A stretch of 64,000 nucleotides of DNA from Burkholderiaceae bacterium (GCA_019236735.1 JAFAIM010000044.1:1-64000); one strand, 5' to 3'. Positions 52,974-63,763 are shown, counted from the stretch's first letter. Notes: generated by a model not told the origin, from the sequence alone. A program made the numbers and translations.

Positions 52974-54793
52974 GTGGTCGGCAGTGTATCCATGAAATCG
53001 ACGTTCTCGGCGCCGTACGTCTCAGGCGGTGCAAAACGCAAGCAGAACCCGAAGCGCGGCGGCGCCGGTGGCTCCTCCCAACCCGCATACGTCAGATCGA
53101 AGCCGTTGGCCATACAGAACTCGCGCGCCAGGTACAGCCCGAGCCCAGTGCCACTGGAATGCGTCGTGAAGAACGGCTCGAACATCGATTCACGGTTCGC
53201 CGCTGCGGCGCCAGGGCCGTCGTCGAAGACCCACAGACACGCCGGCGTGCCGTCTGGGCCGGGTGGCTCGATCCGGATCTCGATGCTGCCCGGACCGCCG
53301 GTGCAGTAGCGCAGAGCATTGTCGACCAGGTTAAACAGGACCTGCCGAAGGTGATTGCGCTCGAAGCGCACCGATTGCCCGGGTTGGGCGACGATCCGGA
53401 TCGCATCCGGCGGCAGTGACCGGTCGCGCACGAACTCGCCGAGCCATTCGGAGCAGAACTCGCTCAAGTCGAATTCATCGGCAAGCGGCGAATCGCGCCG
53501 CGCGGCGCGCAGCACGTCTTCGACCAGCCGGTTCAGGCGCCGCGTGTTTTCGCGCACGATCGAAGCGAGCCGTTGATGCAGCGGATCGCGCACGTCCTCG
53601 GACAGCAGCTGGCCGGCCTGGCTGATCGCTGCCAGCGGATTGCGGATTTCGTGCGCGATCGAGGCGGTCAGCCTCCCCATCGCCGCCAGCTTCAGGCGTT
53701 GCGCCCGCTCCTCGACCGACTGCAGATCCTCCATGAAGATTACGTATTCGTCCGATGGCTGGGTCGCCGGCCGGGCAAACCGTACGCGCAGGCGCCGCTG
53801 ACCGGAAGCCTGCCGAACGGCACCGGCAACGATCACCACGTCTGCTTGCGCCACCGTCCCCAACTCGATCGAAGCCAGCCAGTTCAGAAACGCGTGCGCC
53901 AGCTCGCGCCCCGATTCGAACTCGAGCAGGCGGCGCCCGGTCAGCTGGGCTTCCGGGTCGAATCCCAGCAGCACGCGCGCCGACCGATTATTGGCCCGCA
54001 CCAGAGTGGCGGCGTCGGCCACGATGACCCCCTGCTCCATCTGAGAGATCACCAGCCGATTGATCTGAAGCTGGCTGCGAAGCTCGCGCCCGCGCATCCG
54101 TACCAGCTGTTCTTGGTGCGACAGCCGTGTCGACAGCAGCCAGAGCAGCGCCGTCATCCCGAACAGAGCCGCTCCGGCAAGGCCGGCCTGAAATACCTCC
54201 GCCCCGCCCGGCTCGGTTCCGAAAGCGCGCGAGACCTCGTTGCCCAGCAGCAGGAGCACTGCGATCGAACACACGAAGAACGCGCCTGCGCTCGGAAGCA
54301 TCAGCGAAGCTTCCGCAAGCGGCAGCAAGTAGAAGATGAACACGCCGCTGCGAGCACCGCCTCCCAGCACGACCAGCGTCGAGATGAACGTCAGATCGAC
54401 GACCTGGTGCGCCCAGATCTGCAACGCGAAATGCGTGCGCCGCAGCAGCGTCCACGCGAGCAGGGCATCGGCCAGCGCGAAATAGGTTCCCAGCAGGCTC
54501 AGTATGCGCGCCGGATCGGCGCCGAGCGCGCGGCCGATCATCGGCGCGCCGAAAACCATCACGGCCAGCAGCAGCGCGGTCGATACAAGCACGCGCACCA
54601 GCGCGAACGTCTGCAGCATCGGCCACGCAGGTTCCGCAGCAGCGTCCGCACGCGGCTGCAGACGGTTCATCAGCGCTTGCGCCCGCTCCGCCGCCGCATG
54701 GCTCTCGGAGCCCGCCGTGCCCGGCGCGACCGCGGTCGGCGCGCCTTCGGCCGAATCGCCGCGGGCGCTCGATTCGGTCACTTCGGCAGTCAC
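52970..54793 (-). CDS. pilS: Sensor histidine kinase, PilS-like
   Basis: Six-TM N-terminus, PAS, H-box (ASIAHEIRNPLAAISQAGQLL), overlaps pilR. Confidence 0.9.
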   Translation of the reverse strand: MTAEVTESSARGDSAEGAPTAVAPGTAGSESHAAAERAQALMNRLQPRADAAAEPAWPMLQTFALVRVLVSTALLLAVMVFGAPMIGRALGADPARILSLLGTYFALADALLAWTLLRRTHFALQIWAHQVVDLTFISTLVVLGGGARSGVFIFYLLPLAEASLMLPSAGAFFVCSIAVLLLLGNEVSRAFGTEPGGAEVFQAGLAGAALFGMTALLWLLSTRLSHQEQLVRMRGRELRSQLQINRLVISQMEQGVIVADAATLVRANNRSARVLLGFDPEAQLTGRRLLEFESGRELAHAFLNWLASIELGTVAQADVVIVAGAVRQASGQRRLRVRFARPATQPSDEYVIFMEDLQSVEERAQRLKLAAMGRLTASIAHEIRNPLAAISQAGQLLSEDVRDPLHQRLASIVRENTRRLNRLVEDVLRAARRDSPLADEFDLSEFCSEWLGEFVRDRSLPPDAIRIVAQPGQSVRFERNHLRQVLFNLVDNALRYCTGGPGSIEIRIEPPGPDGTPACLWVFDDGPGAAAANRESMFEPFFTTHSSGTGLGLYLAREFCMANGFDLTYAGWEEPPAPPRFGFCLRFAPPETYGAENVDFMDTLPTT

Positions 54794-55005
54794 TGACTCT
54801 CCAGGTGTTCGCGGCTGCAGTACCACAGGCCGGCGCGAGCGAACGCTTCGGACTGCGGCAAGTTCAAACCGCATACCTCACAGCGCACGATCGACTCGGA
54901 CGGACGGGCGCCGGTGCCCGGTCGGGGCAGGTTCGCCCGCAACCAGCCGCGCGCCACTGCAAGTGCGAACAATGCGAGCAGGACGAAGACGAGCAGCCGC
55001 GCCAT
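54790..55005 (-). CDS. PP0621 family short membrane protein
   Basis: N-terminal TM plus CEVCGLNLPQSEAFARAGLWYCSREHL zinc-binding-like motif; overlaps pilS GTG. Confidence 0.8.
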   Translation of the reverse strand: MARLLVFVLLALFALAVARGWLRANLPRPGTGARPSESIVRCEVCGLNLPQSEAFARAGLWYCSREHLESQ

Positions 55006-55031
55006 TTGGTCCCAGGGGCGCAGGGTGCGGC

Positions 55032-55892
55032 TCAGCCGTACCTGCGCAGCAACACCTCCACGACAAAACGGCTGCCCACATATGCGAGCAGCAGCATCAC
55101 GAATCCGACAAACGTCCAGCGCAACGCGATTCGCCCGCGCCAGCCGAATACCGCGCGGCCGGTCAGAAGCCCTCCAAACACGACCCAGGACAGCAGCGCG
55201 AACGTGATCTTGTGCGCGGTCGTATGGTCGAACCGCAGCGGCTGGCCGAACAACTCCTCCGAAAACACCGCCCCGGAGGCAAGGGTCGCGCTCAGCAGCA
55301 CGAAGCCCACGGCGATCTGGCGAAACAGAAGCGACTCGAGCGCCAGCAACGGCGGCAGTCGCGCGTACAAGCGTGCAAGCCCCTGGCCCGGAGCGACCGA
55401 GGGCTGGTGCAGATGGCGATCGACCGAGGCCATCAGCAGCGCGTGCAGCGCTGCCACCGTCAGGATGCTGTACGACAAGATCGCCACGCTCAGGTGCAGC
55501 TTGAGCGCGAGTGAGGAGCCCTCCGAGGCGAGCGAAATTCCGGGAAAGAACGGCGGCAGGATCACGGTGATCGCCGAGACGGGCGCAACCAGTAGGTACA
55601 AACCGCGCAGCGGGACGAAGAAGCCCTCGACCCACAGCAGGATCCCGCTGATCAGCATCGTGGCCGACAACGCATGGGCGAAGCCGAAGCGCAGCCCTCC
55701 GATGCCGAACATCGAATACCCCAGCGCGACCGCATGCCCGACCAGAGCCGGCAGCATCAGCCCAGTCACCAGTCCGAAGCGCCGATCGTCGGACGTTTCG
55801 GACTTCAGCTGAAGCCAGCTCAGGGCCGCGATCACCAGGTACAGCAGCGCCGTGCAGAAACCGGCAAGACCGTAGAATTCGGGGCCCGTCAT
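55032..55892 (-). CDS. Cytochrome c assembly (CcsA/HemX-like) inner membrane protein
   Basis: Eight-TM-like profile with LHLSVAILSYSILTVAALHALLMA and FDHTTAHKITFALLSWVVFGGLL. Confidence 0.85.
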   Translation of the reverse strand: MTGPEFYGLAGFCTALLYLVIAALSWLQLKSETSDDRRFGLVTGLMLPALVGHAVALGYSMFGIGGLRFGFAHALSATMLISGILLWVEGFFVPLRGLYLLVAPVSAITVILPPFFPGISLASEGSSLALKLHLSVAILSYSILTVAALHALLMASVDRHLHQPSVAPGQGLARLYARLPPLLALESLLFRQIAVGFVLLSATLASGAVFSEELFGQPLRFDHTTAHKITFALLSWVVFGGLLTGRAVFGWRGRIALRWTFVGFVMLLLAYVGSRFVVEVLLRRYG

Positions 55893-55961
55893 GAAGCGAT
55901 TCTTATACCACGCGGCCGATTCGGGCAGATCCGGTGTTCCGAGTCGGGCGCGCGCCGAACC

Positions 55962-57350
55962 ATGCTGGAGCAATTGACCGAACGGCTGGCGCGCATCGCC
56001 AAGCAGATGCGCGGCCAGGCGCGCCTGACCGAATCGAACACGCAGGAAATGCTGCGCGAGATCCGGCTGGCGCTGTTGGAGGCCGATGTGGCGCTGCCGG
56101 TCGTGCGCGACTTCGTCGCGCGCGTCCAGTCGCAGGCGCTCGGACAGGACGTTGCCGCAAGCCTGACGCCGGGGCAGGCGCTGGTCGGGATCGTGCACCG
56201 CGAGTTGGCTCGCCTGATGGGAGCCGACCTGCCGGCCGGCGAGCGCGAACTGAGCCTGGCCGTGCAGCCGCCGGCGGTGGTACTGCTGGCCGGCCTGCAG
56301 GGGTCTGGCAAGACGACCACGTGCGGCAAACTGGCGCGGATGTTGATCGACGAGCGCCGCAAAAAGGTGCTCACCGTATCGACCGACGTGTACCGGCCGG
56401 CAGCGATCGAGCAGCTGCGAGCGGTCAGTGCCGCTGCCGGCGCCGAATTTTTCCCGACCGATCCGTCCCAGCCTCCGCTGCAGATCGCGCGCGATGCTTT
56501 GACCTTCGCGCGCCGGCACTTCGCGGACGTGCTGCTGGTCGACAGCGCTGGGCGAACCAGCGTCGACGAAGCGATGATGGAGGAGATCGCCCAGCTGCAC
56601 GCCGAACTCGCTCCCGTCGAAACCCTGTTCGTCGCCGACGCAATGCTCGGCCAGGACGCGGTCAACACCGCGCGAGCGTTTGCGCAGCGCTTACCGTTGA
56701 CCGGGATCGTGCTCACGAAACTCGACGGCGACGCCCGCGGCGGCGCGGCTCTGTCGGTCAGCCACGCCACCGGCAAGCCGATCAAGTTCGCCGGCGTAGG
56801 CGAGAAGCTTGCCGCGCTGGAGCGTTTCGACCCGGAGCGGATGGCCGGGCGCGTGCTCGGGATGGGCGACATCGTCGCGCTGGTCGAGGACGTCCAGAAG
56901 TCGATCGACACCGACGCGGCCGAGCGGCTGGCGCGCAGGATCCGCTCGGGCGCGCGCTTCGACCTGAACGATTTTCGCGAGCAGGTCGTGCAGATGCAGC
57001 GGATCGGCGGAATCGGCAATCTGCTCGACAAGCTGCCCGCACAGTTCGCGAAAGCGGCTGCCGGGGTCGACAACTCGCAGGCGGACCGCCAGGTGCGTCG
57101 CCTGGAGGGGATCATCAATTCGATGACGGCGAAAGAGCGCGCGCGCCCCGAACTGATCAAAGCCTCGCGCAAACGGCGCATCGCTGCGGGCTCCGGAGTG
57201 CCGGTGCAGGAAGTCAACCGCCTCCTGGCCCAGTTCGAGCAGATGCAGGCGATGATGAAACAGATGCAGAAGGGCGGCGTCGGCAAGATGATGCGCGCGC
57301 TGGGTGCGCTTACCGGCGGGCGCGGCGTCCCGGGAGGTCCGCGCAAGTAG
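55962..57350 (+). CDS. ffh: Signal recognition particle protein Ffh
   Basis: GLQGSGKTTTCGKLA, DTAGR-equivalent VDSAGRTSVDE, TKLDGDARGGAALS, Met-rich M domain. Confidence 0.97.
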   Translation: MLEQLTERLARIAKQMRGQARLTESNTQEMLREIRLALLEADVALPVVRDFVARVQSQALGQDVAASLTPGQALVGIVHRELARLMGADLPAGERELSLAVQPPAVVLLAGLQGSGKTTTCGKLARMLIDERRKKVLTVSTDVYRPAAIEQLRAVSAAAGAEFFPTDPSQPPLQIARDALTFARRHFADVLLVDSAGRTSVDEAMMEEIAQLHAELAPVETLFVADAMLGQDAVNTARAFAQRLPLTGIVLTKLDGDARGGAALSVSHATGKPIKFAGVGEKLAALERFDPERMAGRVLGMGDIVALVEDVQKSIDTDAAERLARRIRSGARFDLNDFREQVVQMQRIGGIGNLLDKLPAQFAKAAAGVDNSQADRQVRRLEGIINSMTAKERARPELIKASRKRRIAAGSGVPVQEVNRLLAQFEQMQAMMKQMQKGGVGKMMRALGALTGGRGVPGGPRK

Positions 57351-57411
57351 GACTTTGCTCATCATTGGGAGAATCGAAGCAGCGCTCGCTGCTCAGCGGC
57401 GCTGCTGCGAG

Positions 57412-58110
57412 TCAATCGTCGAGCTTGGGGCGAGGGACGTAGTTCCAGTTGTGGCGCCACGCCGACAGCACCGCCTGCGGGTACTCGGGGCGGCCGACGC
57501 TGCCGTTGTAGCGGCCAAGAGCGCGATACAGATCGCCATTTTCCGCATCCAGGTAGTAGCGCAGGATCACGCAGCCATAGCGCAGGTTCGTTCGCATGTC
57601 GAACAGGCGCCGTTCATCGTGGTCGCCGATCAGCCCGGCCCAGAACGGCATCACTTGCATGTAGCCTCGCGCCCCGGCAGCCGAGACCGCGTAGCGGCGA
57701 AACGCGCTCTCGACCTGGATCAACCCCAGCACCATCTGGCGGTCCAGCCCGGCACGGATGCACTCGTAGTCCAAGGTCCGTAGCAGGTCCACGCGAGTGC
57801 GGTAGTCCGGTACGCGAGGTTCCAATCGCGTCGACATCTCGGCCATCCAGTCGACGAAAGCGATCCGATCCTCGACATGGTCGAAGATGCGCTGCGGCGG
57901 GGCGGTGTCTGCAATGCGGGCGGCGAGCGCGCTGCGGATCGAGTCGGCAAGCGCTTCGTACTGCTGGGCGCCCGCGCGCGCCGCTCGCCCTGCCAGAGCC
58001 CACGGCAGCACGAGAACGGCGCCCAGTAACGCACGCCGCCGATTGCGCCTCGATTTACCGGGAAATGCGCTCGCGCAGGAACGACAGGACATCTGCCACC
58101 GGGATCGCAC
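57412..58110 (-). CDS. Lytic transglycosylase SLT domain protein
   Basis: [49 protein letters not shown]. Confidence 0.88.
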   Translation of the reverse strand: MRSRWQMSCRSCASAFPGKSRRNRRRALLGAVLVLPWALAGRAARAGAQQYEALADSIRSALAARIADTAPPQRIFDHVEDRIAFVDWMAEMSTRLEPRVPDYRTRVDLLRTLDYECIRAGLDRQMVLGLIQVESAFRRYAVSAAGARGYMQVMPFWAGLIGDHDERRLFDMRTNLRYGCVILRYYLDAENGDLYRALGRYNGSVGRPEYPQAVLSAWRHNWNYVPRPKLDD

Positions 58111-59809
58111 TTGCAGCCAGGTCGCGCCGCGCTGCGTATTCGATGGAGCCGGACTTCAAACCGCGCTCGCCGACGGTAATCCGGTGCGGAATTCCGATCA
58201 GCTCCGCGTCGGCAAACATCGCACCAGGGCGCTCGCCACGGTCGTCCAGCAACGCCTCGATCCCAGCCTCCGTCAACCGCTCGAGCAGTCGGTCGGCGTG
58301 CTCGCGCACGGGTTCGGACTGGCGATAGTTGACCGGGCAGATCACGACCTCGAACGGCGCGATCGGGTCGGGCCAGATGATGCCGCGCTCGTCGTGGTTC
58401 TGTTCGATTGCCGCGCCCAACAGGCGCGTGACACCGATGCCGTAGCAACCCATCTCGATCGGGCGCGACTGACCGAGCTCGTCCAGATAGTTCGCACCCA
58501 GCTTCTCAGAATACAGCGTACCCAGATAAAACACGTGCCCGACCTCGATCCCTCTTTGGATCTGCAGCCGACCCTTGCCGTCGGGGGACGGGTCGCCCTC
58601 CACCACGTTGCGGATGTCGGCAACCAACTCCGGCTCGGGCAGATCGCGTCCCCAGTTCACGCCGGCAAGGTGGCTGTCGGCCTCATTAGCGCCGCAGATG
58701 AAATCGCTCATCAAGGCGACGGTGCGGTCAGCGATCACGCGGATGGGCCGGAGTGGCGCAACAGGCCCCAGATAGCCGGGAGGGCATCCGAAGTGCGAAA
58801 CGATCTCGGCTTCGCTCGCCAGGCGCCAGCCGCCAGCAAGCCCCGGCAGCTTGCCAGCTTTGATTTCGTTCAATTCGTGGTCGCCCCGCACCAGCAGCAT
58901 CCAGATTTGCGGCTGCGACGTCGAACCCTGCGCGCCGCCGCCCTGCGGGTCCCCCGCGACCAGCACGACCGCCTTGACCGTTCGCTCCAGCGCAACAGCC
59001 AGATGCTGAGCGACTTCGGGACAGCGCGCCATTCCCGGCGTCGCGACCTGGCGCAGCGGCTCGGCCGGCGCGGCGCGCGAGGCCAGCAGCGGCAACGCCT
59101 CCGCCAGCTCGATGTTGGCGGCGTAGTCGCTGCCGGGACACCAGGCGATCTGGTCCTCGCCGGTTTCAGCGATCACCTGGAATTCGTGCGAGCGCGTCCC
59201 GCCGATGGCGCCGGTGTCGGCGGCGACTGCGCGAAACCGCAGTCCCATCCGAGAGAAGATGCGCCGATAGGCTTCGTACATAGCCTCGTAGCTGCGACCG
59301 GCGCCTTCGAGGTCGCGGTCGAAGGAATATGCGTCCTTCATTGTGAATTCGCGGCCGCGCATCAGGCCGAAGCGCGGGCGGCGCTCGTCCCGGAACTTGG
59401 TCTGGATGTGATAAAAATTGAGCGGCAGCTGGCGGTAGCTGCGCACCTCCTGACGCACGATATCGGTCACCACCTCCTCGGAGGTCGGTTGCAGCACGAA
59501 ATCGCGATCGTGGCGGTCCTTCAGCCGCAACAGCTCCGGCCCGTACTTGTACCACCGCCCCGACTGCATCCACAGCTCGGCGGGCTGCACCACCGGCATC
59601 AGCAGCTCGATCGCGCCAGCGCGGTTCATCTCCTCGCGGATGATGGCCTCGATCTTGCGTATCGAGCGCAGGCCCATCGGCATATACGTGTAGATGCCGG
59701 CCGCGAGCTTCTTGATCATTCCCGTGCGCAGCATCAGCTGTTGGCTGATGACGTCGGCGTCGGCAGGCGCCTCTTTCAGGGTCGAAACGAAGAAGCGCGT
59801 GGCTCTCAT
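58055..59809 (-). CDS. proS: Prolyl-tRNA synthetase
   Basis: [59 protein letters not shown], editing domain. Confidence 0.97.
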   Translation of the reverse strand: MRATRFFVSTLKEAPADADVISQQLMLRTGMIKKLAAGIYTYMPMGLRSIRKIEAIIREEMNRAGAIELLMPVVQPAELWMQSGRWYKYGPELLRLKDRHDRDFVLQPTSEEVVTDIVRQEVRSYRQLPLNFYHIQTKFRDERRPRFGLMRGREFTMKDAYSFDRDLEGAGRSYEAMYEAYRRIFSRMGLRFRAVAADTGAIGGTRSHEFQVIAETGEDQIAWCPGSDYAANIELAEALPLLASRAAPAEPLRQVATPGMARCPEVAQHLAVALERTVKAVVLVAGDPQGGGAQGSTSQPQIWMLLVRGDHELNEIKAGKLPGLAGGWRLASEAEIVSHFGCPPGYLGPVAPLRPIRVIADRTVALMSDFICGANEADSHLAGVNWGRDLPEPELVADIRNVVEGDPSPDGKGRLQIQRGIEVGHVFYLGTLYSEKLGANYLDELGQSRPIEMGCYGIGVTRLLGAAIEQNHDERGIIWPDPIAPFEVVICPVNYRQSEPVREHADRLLERLTEAGIEALLDDRGERPGAMFADAELIGIPHRITVGERGLKSGSIEYAARRDLAASAIPVADVLSFLRERISR

Positions 59810-59872
59810 TCGGTGTTTCCGGTCTAAAGGGATTCGCCGATAAGTCGGCCGATCGGACCCTACCGCCCCTTT

Positions 59873-59900
59873 TTGAGCCGCGCCGCGCGGCTCATATAAT
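59873..59900 (+). promoter_or_regulatory. Putative sigma70 promoter of rppH with an inverted repeat in the spacer
   Basis: TTGAGC (59873-59878), 16-bp spacer, TATAAT (59895-59900); GAGCCGC-GCCGC-GCGGCTC at 59875-59893. Confidence 0.6.
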
Positions 59901-59932
59901 CGGCGGCAGATGATATAGCTTCAGGTGATGGC

Positions 59933-60424
59933 ATGCTGGACAAGGACGGTTACCGCCCGAATGTCGGCATCATCCTGCTCAACGACCACAACAAGGTATT
60001 CTGGGGCAAACGCACGAAGCAGCACTCCTGGCAGTTCCCGCAAGGGGGGATCAAGCATGGCGAGACCCCCGAGCAGGCGATGTACCGCGAGCTGTACGAA
60101 GAGATCGGACTAGCTCCGGAACAAGTGCGGATCGTGGCGCGCACGCGGGAGTGGATGCGCTACGAAGTGCCCGAGCAGTGGATCCGGCGCGATCTGCGCG
60201 GCAATTACCGCGGACAGAAGCAGATCTGGTTTTTGCTGCGGCTGGTCGGGCGCGAGTGCGACGTGTGTCTGCGCCGAAGCGACAAGCCCGAGTTCGATGC
60301 CTGGCGCTGGCACGACTACTGGATCCCGCAGGACGCGGTGATCGAGTTCAAACGCGGCGTCTACCAACAGGCGCTGAACGAACTGGCGCACTACGTGTTC
60401 CGGGTTGAGGCGCGCAAGGCCTGA
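59933..60424 (+). CDS. rppH: RNA pyrophosphohydrolase (Nudix)
   Basis: [22 protein letters not shown], Nudix box [23 protein letters not shown]. Confidence 0.95.
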   Translation: MLDKDGYRPNVGIILLNDHNKVFWGKRTKQHSWQFPQGGIKHGETPEQAMYRELYEEIGLAPEQVRIVARTREWMRYEVPEQWIRRDLRGNYRGQKQIWFLLRLVGRECDVCLRRSDKPEFDAWRWHDYWIPQDAVIEFKRGVYQQALNELAHYVFRVEARKA

Positions 60425-60536
60425 AGCGCGGACGCAGCAGCTGCCCGTCCCGCACGGGCCGCGCCGCTACAAAGCGGGCGCCCGAAAAGCCGTGCATTCC
60501 AACAGCCAGTGGCGATCCTGTCGAGGCCTGGACAGG

Positions 60537-60839
60537 CTAGTGCACTAACAGCTTGGTGATGGCGGCAAACATTCCCACGGACGCGAAGATCGATCCGACG
60601 CACCAGCGAACCACATCGGTCTTGCTCTCGGCGATCCGCGTCAGGACCTCCCCTCGCGTGCGCTCCAGATCCGCCCGCAGGTCTCCCCGCAGGGCAGCGA
60701 GGTCTCCGCGTGTAGCCAGTTGCTCGGCATGCAAGCTGTATCGGGAGTCGATCTGGCGATTGATCGACTCGACAACCGCGCGAGCCTTGTCGTCCGGAAC
60801 ACCGGCCGAGCGGAAGGCTTCGAATACTTCAAGTTCCAT
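60537..60839 (-). CDS. DUF1640/CCDC90-like coiled-coil protein with C-terminal TM
   Basis: FRSAGVPDDKARAVVESI, RGDLAALRGDLRADLERTRGEV, C-terminal hydrophobic helix. Confidence 0.7.
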   Translation of the reverse strand: MELEVFEAFRSAGVPDDKARAVVESINRQIDSRYSLHAEQLATRGDLAALRGDLRADLERTRGEVLTRIAESKTDVVRWCVGSIFASVGMFAAITKLLVH

Positions 60840-61216
60840 TGTGCCGTCGAGTCTAACTGACTACGACCTCTCTTATAAACACCTTCGGCAGTAGCACCGC
60901 ACTCCGCTCGTCATAGGCTGCAATCCGGCGAGGCGCGAACCTCCGGCGAAGGTTCCGCAGAGCAGGCACATCCCGGCGCACACGACCCCTTCCGGAAGTC
61001 GGGGATCGCAATCTCGCCGCCGAAGAACCGACATTGGAAATGAAACTTGAAATTCCGTCGCCGTGTGCATAGATGCCTTGAATTAGCGGTCTCATCAAAC
61101 ACTCCGTGGGGATGGCCGCTGGTCCCCCGTGGCAATCAAGGATCCCGCCGTTCCCATCGATCGCAACGCGGGCCCGAGCCGCAGTCGTCTTCGGCAAATG
61201 TCTCGAGGTAGCCGGC

Positions 61217-61429
61217 TCACTTGCCGACCATCACGTCCGACGCCTTGATTACCGCCCAGGCCTCGTCGCCCACCTTCAGACCGAGATCGTCGACCGCCTC
61301 GTTGGTGATCGAGGACGTGATCACGACACCAGCACCGATCTCGATGCGGACATGCGCTGTCGTCTGGCCTTTGTGCACTTCGACGATCTTGCCTTTGATC
61401 TGGTTGCGGGCGCTGAGCTTCTTCAACAT
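61217..61429 (-). CDS. Molybdopterin/molybdate-binding Mop (TOBE) protein
   Basis: SARNQIKGKIVEVHKGQTTAHVRIEIGAGVVITSSITNEAVDDLGLKVGDEAWAVIKASDVMV. Confidence 0.93.
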   Translation of the reverse strand: MLKKLSARNQIKGKIVEVHKGQTTAHVRIEIGAGVVITSSITNEAVDDLGLKVGDEAWAVIKASDVMVGK

Positions 61430-61464
61430 GGCGTTTCCTCTGCGGTGGAATGACTGGAGGTGAT

Positions 61465-62004
61465 TTACCGGGACAGGGCAGCTGGCATCGGGACGATCGT
61501 GAGTCGCACGTGAGGCGCGACCGCTCCGCTAAGCTGCAAAATCAGGTCCTCGCCGCTGGGTAACCAGTAGAGCACGATCTTGTGCGGAGTGTGGCAGCCC
61601 CGCCGACCTTGAAAATCTTCAGCAGCGACAAGGTGATTGTCCGCGACCACGTCGATCCAAGAGGACTGATCGAGCGAGATGCGGTATTCACCCGTCGTTG
61701 AAAGGCGCAGGCGCGCAAGGCCGGCGGATGCACCCTCGATGGGCGTCGTCTTGCCGGGCGCCACTTGGAACTTCACTTCTTGCTGGGGCGGGGTTGCCAA
61801 CTCGTAGAGCCGGTCCGGAATCAGCAAAGGAGCGGACGCCACATCTGTGCCAGCCGTCACTGCCTCGGCCGCCGTGGCGAAGAGCACCCGCTCGCGAGTG
61901 ACGTCCCATTTGAATCCGGCACAAGCGTCATCGGCCGCCAGCGCCGCGCGCGCACCCGCGAAGAGGGTCAGGAAAATCAAGCCCCGCGAAGATCTGTTGG
62001 ACAT
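61465..62004 (-). CDS. Hypothetical secreted protein
   Basis: Signal peptide (LIFLTLFAGARAALA|AD), well-formed ORF, divergent from a modE-like fragment. Confidence 0.65.
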   Translation of the reverse strand: MSNRSSRGLIFLTLFAGARAALAADDACAGFKWDVTRERVLFATAAEAVTAGTDVASAPLLIPDRLYELATPPQQEVKFQVAPGKTTPIEGASAGLARLRLSTTGEYRISLDQSSWIDVVADNHLVAAEDFQGRRGCHTPHKIVLYWLPSGEDLILQLSGAVAPHVRLTIVPMPAALSR

Positions 62005-62119
62005 GACTGCATCCGCACTCGGCCGGGTGCTTCGTCTGACGCGCGATCGCGGCGGCAGAATGTTCACCAGCGCACCTGTGTAGACTCGGAAGCGACGCAC
62101 AACGCTGAAAAGAGAAACC

Positions 62120-62278
62120 ATGGCTGGATCTCAGCGTCGTCGATCGAAGGTCGTTGCCCCGAAGGCGCGCAGATCGGGTACGGCAGCGCCGATCGTACGA
62201 TTCCGGATGCGGATCATGACCGGCGACGTCATCGCGGCAGCAACGTACTCTACTGCTGACTTTCCCTCGCTGCGCTAA
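62120..62278 (+). pseudogene. Truncated ModE-like (COG2005) regulator
   Basis: MAGSQRRRSKVVAPKARRSGTAAPIVRFRMRIMTGDVIAA matches the start of ModE wHTH proteins; reading then ends with unrelated TYSTADFPSLR*. Confidence 0.55.
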
Positions 62279-62658
62279 GAACCGGAGCCGTACGGCCGGG
62301 TGATGATCTCGAGGAGGTTCCCCGCGGGGTCCTCGAAGTAGGCGCCGCGGCCTCCGTCGTGGCGGTTGATCTCGCCTTTCTGCCGCCGCGCGGGGTCGGC
62401 CCAGTAGTTGAGACGGCGGCTGCGCACGCGGCCGAAGATCTCGTCGAACTCGCGCTCGCTCACGAGGAACGCGTAGTGCTGCACCTGGATCTCCCCGTCG
62501 GTCTGGAGGAAGGCAAGCGTCACCTCGTTCGCCGTCTCGACGTCTAGGAACGGGCCGAACGGCACGGGCGCGGCAAGGCCGAAGATCTCCGAGTAAAACG
62601 CGGCCGACGCGCGCTTGTCCTTCGCGTGGACGATGGTGTGGTTGAGCTTGACGGTCAT
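62275..62658 (-). CDS. VOC family (glyoxalase/bleomycin resistance) protein
   Basis: LNHTIVHAKDKRASAAFYSEIFGL...YFEDPAGNLLEIITRP. Confidence 0.92.
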   Translation of the reverse strand: MTVKLNHTIVHAKDKRASAAFYSEIFGLAAPVPFGPFLDVETANEVTLAFLQTDGEIQVQHYAFLVSEREFDEIFGRVRSRRLNYWADPARRQKGEINRHDGGRGAYFEDPAGNLLEIITRPYGSGS

Positions 62659-62668
62659 GGCGGTGAGC

Positions 62669-63703
62669 TCACGCGCGGCGACGGATGGCCTTTTGCATCG
62701 GCTCGTCGACCAGCCGCTCGATGAACCAGTTGGGATAGACGGGCGGCAGGGTCGTCGCCTGGTCGAGGGCGCCGAGGTCGTCGGGCGACAGCTCGAGCTT
62801 CAGCGCACCGAGGTTGTCGTCGAGCTGCGCGGCTTTGGTGGCACCGAGCAGGATACTGCTGACCACCGGGCGCGAAAGGAGCCAGGCAAGGGCAACCTGC
62901 GCGACGCTGCCGCCGGCACGCTTCGCGATGCCACGCATCTGCTCGACCAGTCGGAAGCCGTGTTCCTTGTCGAAGGGCAGGAGGTCGAACCCGGAGTAGC
63001 GGTTGTCGGGATCGCTCAGGCTCGCGCGCGTGTACTTGCCGCTGAGGAATCCCGAGTGCAAAGGGCTCCACACCGTGAGGCCGAGCTCGTACCGGTTCAT
63101 CATCGGAACAATGTCGCGCTCGACGTCGCGGGCGAGGAGCGAGTAGTTCATCTGTCCGTGCGTGAACGGCGCCCACCCGTTCGCTCTCTGCAGCTCTAGG
63201 GCGGCGGCGGCCTTCCAGGCGGACCAATTCGAGAAGCCGAGATAGCGGACCTTGCCCGCGCGCACGACGAGGTCGAGCGCCTGCAGCGTCTCCTCGAGCG
63301 GGGTATACGGGTCTTCCTTGTGCACGATGTAGACGTCGATCCAGTCGGTTCCGAGCCGCCGCAGGCTCTGATCGACCGACCACAGAATGTGGCGGCGCGA
63401 CAGGCCGGCCTGCGTCAGGGCCGGACCGGTGCGAAAACCGACCTTGGTGGCGAGGACGACGTCGTTGCGCCGGCTCTTCAGCGCGCGGCCGAGCAGGGTC
63501 TCCGACTCGCCGCCCGCGTAGGCGTCGGAGGTGTCGTAGAAGTTGATCCCGGCGTCGAGGCATTTGCCGACGAGCTCGTCGGCGAGCTGCGCGCCAACCT
63601 TGTAAACCGCGCCGATGTCCTTGTTGCCCTCCGTGAACGTCATGGCGCCGAAGGCCATGCGCGAGACGGCGAGGCCAGTGCTGCCGAGCGTGGCGTACTG
63701 CAT
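62669..63703 (-). CDS. Aldo/keto reductase
   Basis: MQYATLGSTGLAVSRMAFGAMTF, INFYDTSDAYAGGESE, YLGFSNWSAWKAA. Confidence 0.94.
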   Translation of the reverse strand: MQYATLGSTGLAVSRMAFGAMTFTEGNKDIGAVYKVGAQLADELVGKCLDAGINFYDTSDAYAGGESETLLGRALKSRRNDVVLATKVGFRTGPALTQAGLSRRHILWSVDQSLRRLGTDWIDVYIVHKEDPYTPLEETLQALDLVVRAGKVRYLGFSNWSAWKAAAALELQRANGWAPFTHGQMNYSLLARDVERDIVPMMNRYELGLTVWSPLHSGFLSGKYTRASLSDPDNRYSGFDLLPFDKEHGFRLVEQMRGIAKRAGGSVAQVALAWLLSRPVVSSILLGATKAAQLDDNLGALKLELSPDDLGALDQATTLPPVYPNWFIERLVDEPMQKAIRRRA

Positions 63704-63730
63704 CGGGGACTCCTGCAGTGGACTGCCCCT

Positions 63731-63761
63731 ACTATAAGACCTCAACTTGGCTTGAGGTCAA
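63731..63761 (-). promoter_or_regulatory. SoxR-type operator in a 19-bp-spaced promoter for the aldo/keto reductase
   Basis: Minus strand TTGACC-19 bp-TATAGT; the spacer overlaps the palindrome ACCTCAACTTGGCTTGAGGT (63739-63758). Confidence 0.8.
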
Positions 63762-63763
63762 GC

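Noticed and set aside
57385-57415. AGCAGCGC/GCGCTGCT hairpin between convergent ffh and transglycosylase genes
   Set aside because: No U-tract; compatible with ordinary intergenic sequence.
60853-61197. 114-aa minus-strand ORF between rppH and the Mop gene
   Set aside because: No recognisable family, competing frames of equal length, probable degenerate intergenic DNA.
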